Position numbers and translations under genes: made by a program
Origin: a bacterium
GTDB lineage: Bacteria; Actinomycetota; Thermoleophilia; Miltoncostaeales; Miltoncostaeaceae
Length of the DNA stretch: 58,569 bases
Assembly: GCA_029977205.1 (NCBI GenBank)
Contig: JAPOLI010000005.1
Location: forward strand, 1-58,569
Direction: 5' to 3'
Part shown: piece after piece, positions 8,185 through 16,433 of the stretch
How positions within the stretch are numbered: the first letter of the stretch is position 1
Layout of the letters: each line of letters starts with the position of its first letter
Notes under the pieces: model-generated
The model's database searches: none
Told to the model about the DNA's origin: nothing
Seen by the model: the letters and a program-made list of their open reading frames with translations, nothing else

Positions 8185-8877
8185 GTGTCCGACCTCTGGC
8201 GGTATCCGGTGGCGTCAATGGGAGGGGAGCGCCTGCGCCGCGCGTTCCTCGGCCCGCTCGGCGTGCTGGGCGACCGACGGTGCCTGGTGGCCGACCCCGT
8301 CGACGACACCGCGCTCGTCGCGCTGCGCAATCCCGCGCTGCTGACCTACCGTGCGTCGTGCACCGATGGCGAGGGCGGCGACGGGGTGCTGGTGGAGACC
8401 CCGCACGGGGATGTCGTGCCGTGGGACGACCCGGCCCTGGCCGCCAGGCTTCGGCGCGACCTCGGGCGCGAGGACGGCGAGCCGGTCCAGGTCCGGCGCT
8501 CACACCCGGGTGCGCATGTCGATCAACCCGTCGCCCTGCTCGCCGAGGCCACGATCGGCCAGGTCTCGACGTGGGCCGGCGAGGAGGTCGATCGACGGCG
8601 ATTCCGGCCGAACCTCGTGATCGAGGCCGATGACGAGCCATTCGCCGAGGACGGCTGGGTGGGCCTTCGACTCGCCGTGGGTGATCTCGCGCAGATCGAG
8701 GTCATGGCCCCCACCCGCCGCTCTGCGGTGCTGAGCCGCGACCCCGACACCGCGGAGCGGGACACCCGGGCCCACGCGGCCCTGGCGCGCGAGCGTCGCA
8801 ACCACGCGGGTGCGTGCTGCAGGGTGGTGCACCCCGGCTGGGTGGCCGTTGGTGACCCCGTGCGCCGCGTTCCATGA
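8185..8877 (+). CDS. MOSC domain protein
   Basis: About 230 residues with the N-terminal MOSC beta-barrel opening (LWRYPVASMGGERL) and the core MOSC sheet that includes RRFRPNLVIEA and a C-terminal GACCRVVHPGWVAVGDPV containing cysteines at the position expected for molybdenum-cofactor sulfur handling. MOSC proteins (molybdenum cofactor sulfurase C-terminal family, mARC/YiiM-like) bind Moco or carry persulfide, and some reduce N-hydroxylated compounds. No Moco biosynthesis genes are near. GTG at 8185 gives the normal short lead; TTG at 8152, which would overlap the previous gene by 14 bases, is the alternative. Confidence 0.8.
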   Translation: MSDLWRYPVASMGGERLRRAFLGPLGVLGDRRCLVADPVDDTALVALRNPALLTYRASCTDGEGGDGVLVETPHGDVVPWDDPALAARLRRDLGREDGEPVQVRRSHPGAHVDQPVALLAEATIGQVSTWAGEEVDRRRFRPNLVIEADDEPFAEDGWVGLRLAVGDLAQIEVMAPTRRSAVLSRDPDTAERDTRAHAALARERRNHAGACCRVVHPGWVAVGDPVRRVP

Positions 8878-8932
8878 GACCGCCGCGGCGCACGCCCGGA
8901 CACGGGCGGTGCGGGCCGCCGCATGCCCGCGG

Positions 8933-9397
8933 TCAGCGGGCGGCGACCCCGACCTCCGCGACGTGGCGCTCCTCCGGCGCGAGGTCCCCGGGCGAGGCAG
9001 CGGGGTGGTAGTCCTCGTTGATGAGCGGGCTCGTGAGAAGGAAGTCGGCCGTCGCGCGGTTGCAGGCGATCGGGCAGTTGTGCACCACGGCGATCCGCAG
9101 CAGCGCCTTGACGTCCACGTCGTGCGGCTGGGGCTCCAGGGGGTCCCAGAAGAAGATCACGACGTCGAGCCGGCCCTCCGCCAGGGCGGCCCCCACCTGC
9201 TGGTCACCCCCGAGCGGCCCCGACAGGAACCTGTGGACATCGAGCCCGAGGTCATCCGCGATGATGCCGCCGGTCGTCCCGGTCGCGTGGAGTTCGTGAC
9301 GGCGGAGTACGTCGTAGTTCGCGCGCGCCCAGTCGAGCATGTCGATCTTGCGGTTGTCATGGGCGATCATCACGATCCGCTTGCGCTGATTCATCAT
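8933..9397 (-). CDS. mgsA: Methylglyoxal synthase
   Basis: A 154-residue enzyme that converts dihydroxyacetone phosphate to methylglyoxal plus phosphate, a glycolytic bypass used under phosphate limitation. Family marks are IAHDNRKIDMLDWA at the N-terminus, TGTTGG and SGPLGGDQQVGA (phosphate loop and the catalytic aspartate), and a DPLEPQPHDVDVKALLR segment followed by CNRATADFLL. ATG 9397 (or the adjacent ATG 9394) is chosen because GGGAGGGGG lies about ten bases upstream; a longer reading to 9475 adds an unrelated tail. It lies divergent from the initiator tRNA gene. Confidence 0.93.
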   Translation of the reverse strand: MMNQRKRIVMIAHDNRKIDMLDWARANYDVLRRHELHATGTTGGIIADDLGLDVHRFLSGPLGGDQQVGAALAEGRLDVVIFFWDPLEPQPHDVDVKALLRIAVVHNCPIACNRATADFLLTSPLINEDYHPAASPGDLAPEERHVAEVGVAAR

Positions 9398-9463
9398 GTG
9401 CGGCACCCCCTCCCGTGGAGTTCCTGATCGGATTCGTCGCCACGATAGGTCGGGCCCCGGCCC

Positions 9464-9493
9464 TGTCCAGCGCAACGGGTTCGGTGCTACATT
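9464..9493 (+). promoter_or_regulatory. Possible tRNA promoter
   Basis: TGTCCA (9464-9469), an 18-base spacer and TACATT (9488-9493) form a sigma-70-like pair that would start transcription a few bases before the tRNA at 9504. Matches to consensus are moderate. Confidence 0.4.
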
Positions 9494-9503
9494 CAGGACG
9501 CGT

Positions 9504-9577
<74 letters not shown>

Positions 9578-9580
9578 TGA

Positions 9581-9613
9581 GGAGGGCCCGTGCTCAGGAG
9601 AGGCGGGCCCTCC
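9581..9613 (+). terminator. Hairpin terminator after tRNA-fMet
   Basis: A perfect 10-bp stem (GGAGGGCCCG with CGGGCCCTCC) around a 14-base loop, starting three bases after the tRNA. Confidence 0.8.
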
Positions 9614-9756
9614 GCGCATAACGACTCGGTCACGAGCGGCGGGCACTCCGCACACCGACTCGGTCGCCCTGACTCCGGGCTGCGCATGATGACGGCCCCC
9701 CGTGCACCCGTTCATGTTCCGGGCATCGTGCGGCGCTCTGTGATGAGGTGCTGGCA

Positions 9757-9855
9757 ATGGCACCGCCCGCACCCGGCAGCCGCCGGCCCATGCTCGCCGC
9801 CGTGGCGATCGTCCTGATCGTCGGCCTGGTGATCCTCTTCATCGTCGCGATGTAG
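9757..9855 (+). CDS. Tiny membrane protein (32 aa)
   Basis: A 32-residue reading frame, too short for routine gene callers: a Pro/Arg-rich head (MAPPAPGSRRP) and one strongly hydrophobic helix (VAIVLIVGLVILFIVAM). GAGGTG six bases before ATG 9757 is a good ribosome-binding site, which is the main reason for calling it. It lies between the tRNA terminator and convergent membrane-protein genes. The 143 bases before it hold only a short direct repeat (CGACTCGGTC, twice). Function unknown. Confidence 0.45.
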   Translation: MAPPAPGSRRPMLAAVAIVLIVGLVILFIVAM

Positions 9856-9910
9856 TCGCGACGGCACGGCTCGAAAGCGCATCGGACCAGCCCGGGTCCG
9901 CGTCGGCGCC

Positions 9911-10567
9911 CTACAGGGTCAGCACCCCGAGGATGATGAGGTATGCGCCCACGAGCAGGAGCACCGTGACCACGATGGCCATGCGGTGGCGGCCCACCGT
10001 CGCCCGCATGGCAGTGAGCGCGCGCAGTGCGCGGTCACGGTCGGCGACGTACCACAGGATGGGTATCCAGCCCCACGAGTAGGAGATGACGCTGAACACG
10101 AGGATGGTCATGGCCGTGAACGCCGGCCCGTGACCGGTGGTCTCCACGAGGGCGAGGGCGTACCACACCCCCGGCAGGCCGAAGAGCAGCCCTACCGCGA
10201 ACGAGACGCGTGACGACTCCACCATGCGCTCGAGGCGGGCCTCCTCGCGGCTGCGATCCCGCACATGGCGCCGGGTGCGCGCATGGACGTGGCGCCACAG
10301 GACATATGCCGCGAAGGCCACGAGGAGCGCGCCCGCGAGCATGTAGATGACCGGAAACCGCCTGCCGTCCCCGAGGCCGGTCGGGCGGATACCGAGGTCC
10401 ACGATGCCGTAGGCGACCAGCGCACCGCTCGCGAGTGACGCGATGAGGGTGCCGCCGACGAACAGCGATGCATGCCGCAGCCCACGCGTGCCCCCGAGCA
10501 GGAACAGCACCACCGCGAGCGTCTGCGGCGACACCGATGAGATCAGGGCGAGTTCGAAGAAGCCCAT
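9911..10567 (-). CDS. GAP/Sap family membrane protein (LysE-like fold)
   Basis: A 218-residue protein with six predicted helices. The first helix region, ISSVSPQTLAVVLFLLGG, followed by a glycine-containing second helix and a basic central loop (HARTRRHVRDRSREEARLE), fits the sulfolipid-1-addressing protein/GAP family (related to the LysE exporter superfamily), known in mycobacteria for moving glycolipids toward the surface. The substrate in this organism is not evident. It starts six bases after the stop of the channel-like gene at 10574, so the two form an operon. Confidence 0.65.
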   Translation of the reverse strand: MGFFELALISSVSPQTLAVVLFLLGGTRGLRHASLFVGGTLIASLASGALVAYGIVDLGIRPTGLGDGRRFPVIYMLAGALLVAFAAYVLWRHVHARTRRHVRDRSREEARLERMVESSRVSFAVGLLFGLPGVWYALALVETTGHGPAFTAMTILVFSVISYSWGWIPILWYVADRDRALRALTAMRATVGRHRMAIVVTVLLLVGAYLIILGVLTL

Positions 10568-10573
10568 GGGGGC

Positions 10574-11224
10574 TCAGTGAAGGATGCTGATCGCGCGGGC
10601 GGCGATGATGAGGATCACGAGCAACGACAGCGCGGACTCGATCGCCATCAGCAGCTTCATGCGGTGGCTGAGCGGCAGAGCATCCGCGGGGGCGAAGGAC
10701 ACCGCGTTGGTGAATGACAGGAACAGGTAGTCCCAGAACACCGGCCGCCAGGTCCATGGGGTCGGAAGCGCGTACTGCCCGAACAGGTACTCATGTGGAC
10801 CCGGCACCGCGCGCGCACGGCGGCGTGGACCCCCGCCATCGAGCTCCCAGAACCAGACGGCGAACACGATCACGTTCGTGAACCACACCTGCAGCGCCGC
10901 CACCGTCAGGTACTTCCCCTCGAACCCGGACTCGGCGACGATTCCGTAGACGAGCTCGCCGATCGCGACAGCGTTGGCCAGCGTGACGAGGCCCGCCAGG
11001 GCCATGCCCAGACGGCGACGCCGGTCGCTCTCCTGCTCCGGCGCCACTGCCGCGACGATGATGAGTATCACCACCAGGGCGGGGATGATCCAGCGGACGA
11101 CCCCACCGCCCAGGATCAGGTCACCGGGCAGCGTCACCTCGAGCACGGCCGCGACGAACAGCGCCATGAGCGGGGGCCAGCGAGGCTCACGCCAGGGGTT
11201 CGGGTCTTGGCCGGTGGCGACCAC
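10574..11224 (-). CDS. Integral membrane protein with degenerate ion-channel-like C-terminus
   Basis: A 216-residue protein with about five or six helices. The last 55 residues follow the layout of a potassium-channel pore: a helix entering at WDYLFLSFTNAV, a re-entrant stretch (SFAPADALPLSHR) where a true channel has TVGYGD, then a long final helix LSLLVILIIAARAISIL. The selectivity filter is not conserved, so potassium conduction is doubtful; DUF1345-type membrane proteins share this look. GTG 11224 is the start. It is divergent from typA with 50 bases between, and is followed by the GAP-family gene. Function unknown. Confidence 0.55.
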   Translation of the reverse strand: MVATGQDPNPWREPRWPPLMALFVAAVLEVTLPGDLILGGGVVRWIIPALVVILIIVAAVAPEQESDRRRRLGMALAGLVTLANAVAIGELVYGIVAESGFEGKYLTVAALQVWFTNVIVFAVWFWELDGGGPRRRARAVPGPHEYLFGQYALPTPWTWRPVFWDYLFLSFTNAVSFAPADALPLSHRMKLLMAIESALSLLVILIIAARAISILH

Positions 11225-11274
11225 GTCGGGATGTTGCCAGCCGGGGGCGGGGCCATGGGCTATCGTGCGCCGCC

Positions 11275-13110
11275 GTGCCTACCCGGGAAGACCTCCGCAA
11301 CGTCGCGATCGTGGCCCACGTGGACCACGGCAAGACCACCCTCGTCGACGCCATGCTCTGGCAGAGCGGGGCGTTCCGTGACAACCAGGACGTGCAGACG
11401 CGCGTCATGGACTCCGGTGACCTCGAGCGCGAGAAGGGCATCACGATCCTCGCCAAGAACACCGCGGTGCGCCGGGGCGAGATGACCATCAACATCATCG
11501 ACACCCCGGGGCACGCCGACTTCGGTGGCGAGGTCGAGCGCGGGCTCTACATGGTGGACGGCGTGCTGCTTCTCGTGGACGCCTCGGAGGGCCCGCTTCC
11601 GCAGACCCGCTTCGTGCTGCGCAAGGCCCTCGAGGCCCGCCTGCCGGTGGTGCTCGTGATCAACAAGATCGATCGGCCCGATGCCCGCGCAGCGGAGGTC
11701 GTGGACGAGGTGTACGAGCTCTTCCTCGACCTCGGTGCTGACGAGGAGCAGATCGACTTCCCCATCGTCTACGCCAACGCCAAGGCCGGCACGGCGTCGC
11801 TCTCAGCCGATCAGCAGGACGATGACCTCTCAGTGCTCTTCGATGCACTGCGCGACACCGTGCCGGCCCCGGAGTACACCGAGGGCGCCCCCCTGCAGGC
11901 CCTCGTGACGAACCTGGCCGCAGACAGCTACCTGGGTCGCCTCGCGATCTGCCGGGTGCACGAGGGCACGATCCGTCGCGGTGAGCAGGTCGCATGGTGC
12001 CGCGCCGACGGCTCTGTCGAGGCCGTCAAGGTGGCCGAGCTGTTCCTGACGCGCGAGCTCGAGCGCGTGGCGGTCGACGATGCAGGCCCCGGCGACATCA
12101 TCGCCGTGGCCGGCATCGAGGACATCACGATCGGCGAGACCCTCGCCGATGCCGAGCACCCCGCGCCGCTCCCCGTGATCACGGTCGACGAGCCGAGCCT
12201 CGGCCTCACGATCGGCATCAACACCTCCGCCCTTGCCGGGCGCGAGGGCACGAAGCTCACGGCGAGGATGGTGAAGGATCGGCTCGACCAGGAGCTGATC
12301 GGCAACGTGTCGCTGCGCGTCCAGGCCACCGAGCGCCCGGACGCGTGGGAGGTGCAGGGGCGCGGCGAACTGCAGCTGGCGGTGCTCGTCGAGACCATGC
12401 GCCGCGAGGGCTTCGAGCTCACCGTCGGCAAGCCGGAGGTGCTCATCCGCGACATCGACGGCGTGCGCCACGAACCGATCGAGCGCGTGACTGTTGACGT
12501 GCCCGAGGACATGATGGGCGTTGTCACCCAGCTCCTGGCCCTGCGCAAGGGGCGCATGGAGCAGGTGGTGAACCACGGCACGGGCTGGACGCGCCTCGAC
12601 TACCTCGTCCCGGCCCGCGGCCTCGTGGGGTTCCGCACGGAGTTCCTCACCGAGACCCGTGGCACGGGGCTCCTGCACTCCGTGTTCGACTCCTGGCAGC
12701 CCTGGCAGGGGGAGATCCGCACGCGCACGCGCGGCAGCCTCGTGGCCGACCGCACAGGGGTCGTGACCACCTTCGCGATGTTCGGGCTGCAGGAGCGCGG
12801 GGTGCTCTTCGTGGAGCCAGGAGATGCCGTGTACGAGGGCATGATCGTGGGCGAGAACTCGCGCGGCGACGACCTCGACGTGAACATCTGCAAGGAGAAG
12901 AAGCTCACCAACATGCGCTCGAGCACGGCGGACGAGCTCGAGCGGCTGGTGCCGCCGCGCACGCTGTCGCTCGAGCAGGCGCTCGAATGGGTTCGCGATG
13001 ACGAGTGCGTCGAGGTGACCCCCGAGGACGTCCGCATGCGCAAGACGGTCCTGGACGCCACCGCGCGCGGCAAGGCAGCGAAGAGCCGCAAGGTCGCCGC
13101 GGAGGCCTGA
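11275..13110 (+). CDS. typA: Translational GTPase TypA/BipA
   Basis: A 611-residue ribosome-associated GTPase of the EF-G superfamily. The G1 loop AHVDHGKTTL is at 14-23, switch II DTPGHADFGGEVER near 78, and NKIDRPDAR gives base specificity; EF-G-like domain II, domains III and V, and the TypA-specific C-terminal domain follow (LDYLVPARGLVGFRTEFLTE, then EGMIVGENSRGDDLDVNICK). TypA aids 50S assembly and stress translation. The GTG at 11275 gives the standard family N-terminus. Length is as expected (about 610). No clear Shine-Dalgarno precedes it. Confidence 0.96.
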   Translation: MPTREDLRNVAIVAHVDHGKTTLVDAMLWQSGAFRDNQDVQTRVMDSGDLEREKGITILAKNTAVRRGEMTINIIDTPGHADFGGEVERGLYMVDGVLLLVDASEGPLPQTRFVLRKALEARLPVVLVINKIDRPDARAAEVVDEVYELFLDLGADEEQIDFPIVYANAKAGTASLSADQQDDDLSVLFDALRDTVPAPEYTEGAPLQALVTNLAADSYLGRLAICRVHEGTIRRGEQVAWCRADGSVEAVKVAELFLTRELERVAVDDAGPGDIIAVAGIEDITIGETLADAEHPAPLPVITVDEPSLGLTIGINTSALAGREGTKLTARMVKDRLDQELIGNVSLRVQATERPDAWEVQGRGELQLAVLVETMRREGFELTVGKPEVLIRDIDGVRHEPIERVTVDVPEDMMGVVTQLLALRKGRMEQVVNHGTGWTRLDYLVPARGLVGFRTEFLTETRGTGLLHSVFDSWQPWQGEIRTRTRGSLVADRTGVVTTFAMFGLQERGVLFVEPGDAVYEGMIVGENSRGDDLDVNICKEKKLTNMRSSTADELERLVPPRTLSLEQALEWVRDDECVEVTPEDVRMRKTVLDATARGKAAKSRKVAAEA

Positions 13111-13136
13111 ACCCCCGCAGGCCGTAGAGTCAGGTG

Positions 13137-14087
13137 ATGCCGGACGTGCGCATCGACGAGAGCGCCTCCCCCGCCGCCCACCGGGCGGGCATGGTGGCGG
13201 CCCTCGCCGCAGGGCGGGTGGACAACCGCTTCCACTACGTGGGCGAGCGCTCCGCGACCATGTGGCGCGACCTCGCATCGGCGCATTCGCCGGCGCAGGC
13301 AGAGGACGGACTCGTCGCCCATGACGTGGCCGCGCGCACGGCGATGGCCCTCCTTCCCGACGGACCCGTGCACGTGATCGGCGTCGCCTGCGGCGATGGC
13401 GTCAAGGAGCGGCGCCTTCTCGGGGCGCTGGTATCGGCGGGCCGCACCGAGGTGCACGCGACCGCCGTGGACGTGAGCGTCCCCCTTGTCAGCGCGGCAG
13501 CGGAGGCCATGGCGGCCGTTCCCGGGGTCACGGATGTCGATGCGCTGGCCGTGGACATCGTCGCCCGGCGCGACCTCTCTCCCCTGCTCGGCCCGCGACG
13601 CCCCGGTACCCGGCTGGTCACCCTGTTCGGCATGATGTCGACGCTCGGGCCCGTGGCGCTCGCGCCCACCCTGTCGCTCCTGCAGCCCGGTGACGTGGTG
13701 ATGGTGAGCGCCAACCTGCTCCCCCGCCGCCCGGGCGCGCGCGAGGAGGTGATGGCGCAGTACGACACCGCCCCCACGCGGGAGTGGCTCGCGGCCGTGC
13801 TCGACGACATCGGCCTTGCCGGGGCCGGCGACGTGACCATGCGGTGGCGCGAGGAGGCGGGATCCCTGGCCATCATCGGCGAGGTCACGCCCACCGAGGA
13901 CATGACCGCGCATGTCGAGGACACGGTGGTCGTGATGCCCGCGGGGCGCCCGATCCGACTGCTGGAGTCGTTCCGCCACGACCCCGCAGGGCTGGAGCAC
14001 CTGCTGCGCGAGGCGGGCCTCGACGACATCGCCACCCACGCCTCGCCGGATGGCGAGGAAGGGGTGGCGGCGGCGACCGCGCGCTAG
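13137..14087 (+). CDS. EgtD-like SAM-dependent methyltransferase
   Basis: A 316-residue protein of the histidine-specific methyltransferase type (Methyltransf_33, EgtD). The N-terminus has a substrate-loop region (FHYVGERSATMWRDLA) comparable to the EgtD lead; a SAM site is seen at VHVIGVACGDGVKERRL with the acidic strand ATAVDVSVPLV; a later strand-helix reads RLVTLFGMMSTLGPVA, as in EgtD. EgtD trimethylates histidine toward ergothioneine, but no EgtB or EgtC gene is present here, and the canonical FxRxG motif is not obvious. The substrate is therefore open. It sits 26 bases after typA and may be co-transcribed. GTG 13134 is an equal start candidate. Confidence 0.65.
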   Translation: MPDVRIDESASPAAHRAGMVAALAAGRVDNRFHYVGERSATMWRDLASAHSPAQAEDGLVAHDVAARTAMALLPDGPVHVIGVACGDGVKERRLLGALVSAGRTEVHATAVDVSVPLVSAAAEAMAAVPGVTDVDALAVDIVARRDLSPLLGPRRPGTRLVTLFGMMSTLGPVALAPTLSLLQPGDVVMVSANLLPRRPGAREEVMAQYDTAPTREWLAAVLDDIGLAGAGDVTMRWREEAGSLAIIGEVTPTEDMTAHVEDTVVVMPAGRPIRLLESFRHDPAGLEHLLREAGLDDIATHASPDGEEGVAAATAR

Positions 14088-14200
14088 TCGACGGGCGCGC
14101 CATTGAGGCGGCGCCCGGGCGCGATGAGGATCGCGGTGGTGATACCCGTGAGCGCCTCGTGGCGCGCCAGCTCCCGGTCGGCCAGGGGAGCCCCGCTCAC
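14084..14200 (-). CDS. Possible 38-aa downstream peptide
   Basis: A short frame beginning at GTG 14200, whose last bases overlap the stop of the DHPS-like gene (GTGA), as in other coupled pairs of this window. It encodes 38 residues (begins MSGAPLADRELARHEALTG) with no motif that I recognise, and ends by overlapping the convergent EgtD-like gene by 4 bases. Called only because it fills the gap exactly and is coupled; it could be chance. Confidence 0.3.
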   Translation of the reverse strand: MSGAPLADRELARHEALTGITTAILIAPGRRLNGAPVD

Positions 14201-15120
14201 GAGGAGCCCACGGCCCCATTCCCGACGACGGAGAGCGTGTCGAGCACGGCCCGCACGCGCGGTACCTCATGCGTGCGGAGCAGGCCGGTGCGCCCCATCG
14301 CCGCCAGGACGGCGAAGAAGGGCTCGGCGGAGCGAACCTCCTCGCGGAAGATGTCGAATGCGTGCGGAAGCGCGTGGCACACGGGCCAGCCGAGCACGCG
14401 CAGGCGGAATGTGTTCAGGAAGACCGTTGCCTGGTGGCGGACGCGCTCCTCGCCATCGAGCAGGTTCCCGTAGTAGAAGCCGAGGCCCGGATCGATGAAG
14501 AGGCGCTCGACGCCCAGCGCCTGTGCGCGCTCGACGCGCGGGCCGAAGTGATCGAGAAGACCCGGGATCGGATCGTCGCCCAGCACCAGGTCCTGGACCT
14601 CGCGCACGTTGGCGCCCTGGACAAAGCACATGATGACGGCCGCTCCGTGAGCGGCTGCCGTCTCGTACATCTCGTCCTCGCGCTCGACCCCGGTCAGGTT
14701 GAGAACGCCGGCACCGGCCGCAAGGGCCGCTCGCGCGACCTCCGGCGAGTACGTCTCCACCGACGTCGTGATGCCGTCCTCACCGAGCGCCCTGACGACC
14801 GGCAGGACACCGGCGAGCTGCTCCTCGGGACCGACGCGAGCCGCGCCGGGGATCGTCGACTCGGCCCCGACGTCGATGATCCTCGCGCCCTGTGCGGCGA
14901 GCACCCGTGCCCGCGCGATCGCCGCCGCCGGCGTGGGCGACACCGACTCGCGATACCAGGAGTCGCGGGACAGGTTGACGACGCCCATGATCTCGGGGCG
15001 GCGGTCGCCGTCGACGGGGACCCCGTCGATGTCGAACGCGCGCACGGGAGCGCGCAGCACGTCGGCGTGCCGGGTGGCGAGCTCAGCCATCTGTGCCAGG
15101 AGCGGCGCGAGGTCGGACAT
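14197..15120 (-). CDS. Divergent dihydropteroate-synthase-fold protein
   Basis: A 307-residue TIM-barrel of the pterin-binding (DHPS) family. Motifs follow folP order but drift: EIMGVVNLSRDSW in place of the pterin-strand MGxxNxTxDSF, ARIIDVGAESTIPGA in place of DIGGESTRPG, then VETYSPEVARAAL and INLTGVEREDEM-type segments. The usual MH after the next strand is replaced by MCF, and the C-terminal sulfonamide-site SRK loop is not seen. True folate synthesis is therefore unproven; a pterin- or corrinoid-related methyltransferase-like role is possible. It lies 28 bases after a degenerate metallo-beta-lactamase-fold gene on the same strand, suggesting a two- or three-gene operon. Confidence 0.7.
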   Translation of the reverse strand: MSDLAPLLAQMAELATRHADVLRAPVRAFDIDGVPVDGDRRPEIMGVVNLSRDSWYRESVSPTPAAAIARARVLAAQGARIIDVGAESTIPGAARVGPEEQLAGVLPVVRALGEDGITTSVETYSPEVARAALAAGAGVLNLTGVEREDEMYETAAAHGAAVIMCFVQGANVREVQDLVLGDDPIPGLLDHFGPRVERAQALGVERLFIDPGLGFYYGNLLDGEERVRHQATVFLNTFRLRVLGWPVCHALPHAFDIFREEVRSAEPFFAVLAAMGRTGLLRTHEVPRVRAVLDTLSVVGNGAVGSS

Positions 15121-15148
15121 CGACGTCGAACGCTACCGCTTGCGGGGA

Positions 15149-15637
15149 CTACCCCATCATCGGACCCACCGAGGGGATGACGACCTCCGGTTCGAGGGCC
15201 AGCAGCGCGTCACCATCCACGCCGGGGGCCGGCAGCAGCGCCCCGGAAGAGGCGGTCATCGCGCGTCCCGGCATCAGCGCCCGGTGCCCGGGCGACCAGA
15301 TCGCTGCGACGCCCGGCTCGCCGACCGGGATCGTCGTCACCCCCGGGGGCTCCGGATCCCCCGGGGTCCACTGCCGGCCACCGGTCATCAGGCGGACCTC
15401 ATCGGCGTCGCGCGGCTCGTCGGCGCGCGTGAGCAGCACCCACACCGCGCCGCCGAGCCGCGCGCGGTCGCGTGCGAGCGCCCGCTCGAACCGCGCGCGG
15501 TCGTCAACCGCCGCCGGGATCACGGGGTCCACAAGCAGCATCGCATCACCGTGCTCGAGGTAGGCCGACGCCAGCTCCAACCCATCCCGCGTGACGGACC
15601 AGCGCCACAGCCCGTCGTGTATGCGTGTCACCTCCAC
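15149..15637 (-). CDS. Metallo-beta-lactamase-fold protein lacking the metal ligands
   Basis: About 162 residues. The opening (TRIHDGLWRWSV, then LLVDPVIP) and closing segments (IWSPGHRALMPG; EPEVVIPSVGP) match the start and end of MBL-fold hydrolases. At the place where VLTHxHxDH should be, the sequence reads VLLTRADEPRDADEV, with no histidine at all, and the final PsHG is PSVG. It is probably a non-catalytic member rather than a broken gene, since the frame is intact. GTG 15637 was chosen; GTG 15670 would leave only 8 bases to an upstream frame. Function unknown; it precedes the DHPS-like gene. Confidence 0.55.
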   Translation of the reverse strand: MEVTRIHDGLWRWSVTRDGLELASAYLEHGDAMLLVDPVIPAAVDDRARFERALARDRARLGGAVWVLLTRADEPRDADEVRLMTGGRQWTPGDPEPPGVTTIPVGEPGVAAIWSPGHRALMPGRAMTASSGALLPAPGVDGDALLALEPEVVIPSVGPMMG

Positions 15638-15696
15638 ATGGCGAACGCTAGACGCACGGGGGCAGGTCACGCGGGTGCGTGCGCGAACATCTGGGC

Positions 15697-16272
15697 ATGG
15701 GTCGCATGGCGCGCTGGCTCGGCATGGAGATGGTCACCTGGCTGATCGCGGGCGGGGTGCTCGTGGTCGTGCTTGCCCTGTTCGCCCCGGCGGTGGTGGC
15801 CGTGGTGGTGGGTGGTGCCGTGACGCTCGCCCTCGCCATCGGCAGCTGGTCGCGTCGCAGCCGGGACGGCCTCGCGCGGCGCAGGGGACTCGGCGCCGCC
15901 GACCGCATGACGGGCGAGGAGTTCGAGGACTGGCTCGCGATCCTGTTCCGCGCTGCCGGGTGGCGCGTGCGCCATACGCGCGTCACGGGGGACTTCGGAG
16001 CCGACCTCGTGCTCGGGCACGGATCCGAGGACGAGTTGGTCGTGCAGGCCAAGCGGCAGGCGCGTCCCGTGGGCATCGCGGCCGTCCAGCAGGCCGCGGC
16101 TGCCCGCATGCACTACGGAACCGCCCAGGCGATGGTCATCACCAACACCACCTTCACGCCGGCGGCGGTGGAGCTCGCCGCGAGCACCGGGGTGATTTTG
16201 TGGGACCGTGATGACATCGCACGCGAGCTGCTCTCCCCCGGCAGCCGCCGCCCTGCAGCGCTGACGGGCTGA
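15697..16272 (+). CDS. Membrane-anchored Mrr-type restriction endonuclease domain protein
   Basis: A 191-residue protein with two adjacent N-terminal membrane helices (about 10-55), a basic stop-transfer (WSRRSRDGLARRRGL), and a C-terminal PD-(D/E)xK nuclease domain of the Mrr_cat type: EEFEDWLAILFRAAGWRVR, then GDFGADLVLGHG with the metal-binding Asp, and the catalytic QAK in VVQAKRQA. The domain would face the cytoplasm. No modification methylase or specificity subunit is near, so this is not an R-M system in view; DNA-quality control or invading-DNA degradation is inference. ATG 15697 was selected; GTG 15679 is possible. Confidence 0.75.
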   Translation: MGRMARWLGMEMVTWLIAGGVLVVVLALFAPAVVAVVVGGAVTLALAIGSWSRRSRDGLARRRGLGAADRMTGEEFEDWLAILFRAAGWRVRHTRVTGDFGADLVLGHGSEDELVVQAKRQARPVGIAAVQQAAAARMHYGTAQAMVITNTTFTPAAVELAASTGVILWDRDDIARELLSPGSRRPAALTG

Positions 16273-16433
16273 GCCGTTCCCCGCGGCGCGATGACCCGCT
16301 CCGCAGGACATCGATGATTAGGGGAGGAATAAGCCTGCACCGCAGCGGGGCAAACCTCGACATACCCCCTTGCATCCGTGTCCAGCTTCTGCGTTACTCA
16401 CCCGGCAATGTGGGACGACCCCGAGGAGATCAG

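Noticed and set aside
15697-16272. Restriction-modification system
   Set aside because: Only the nuclease domain is present, with membrane helices, and no methyltransferase or specificity gene lies near.
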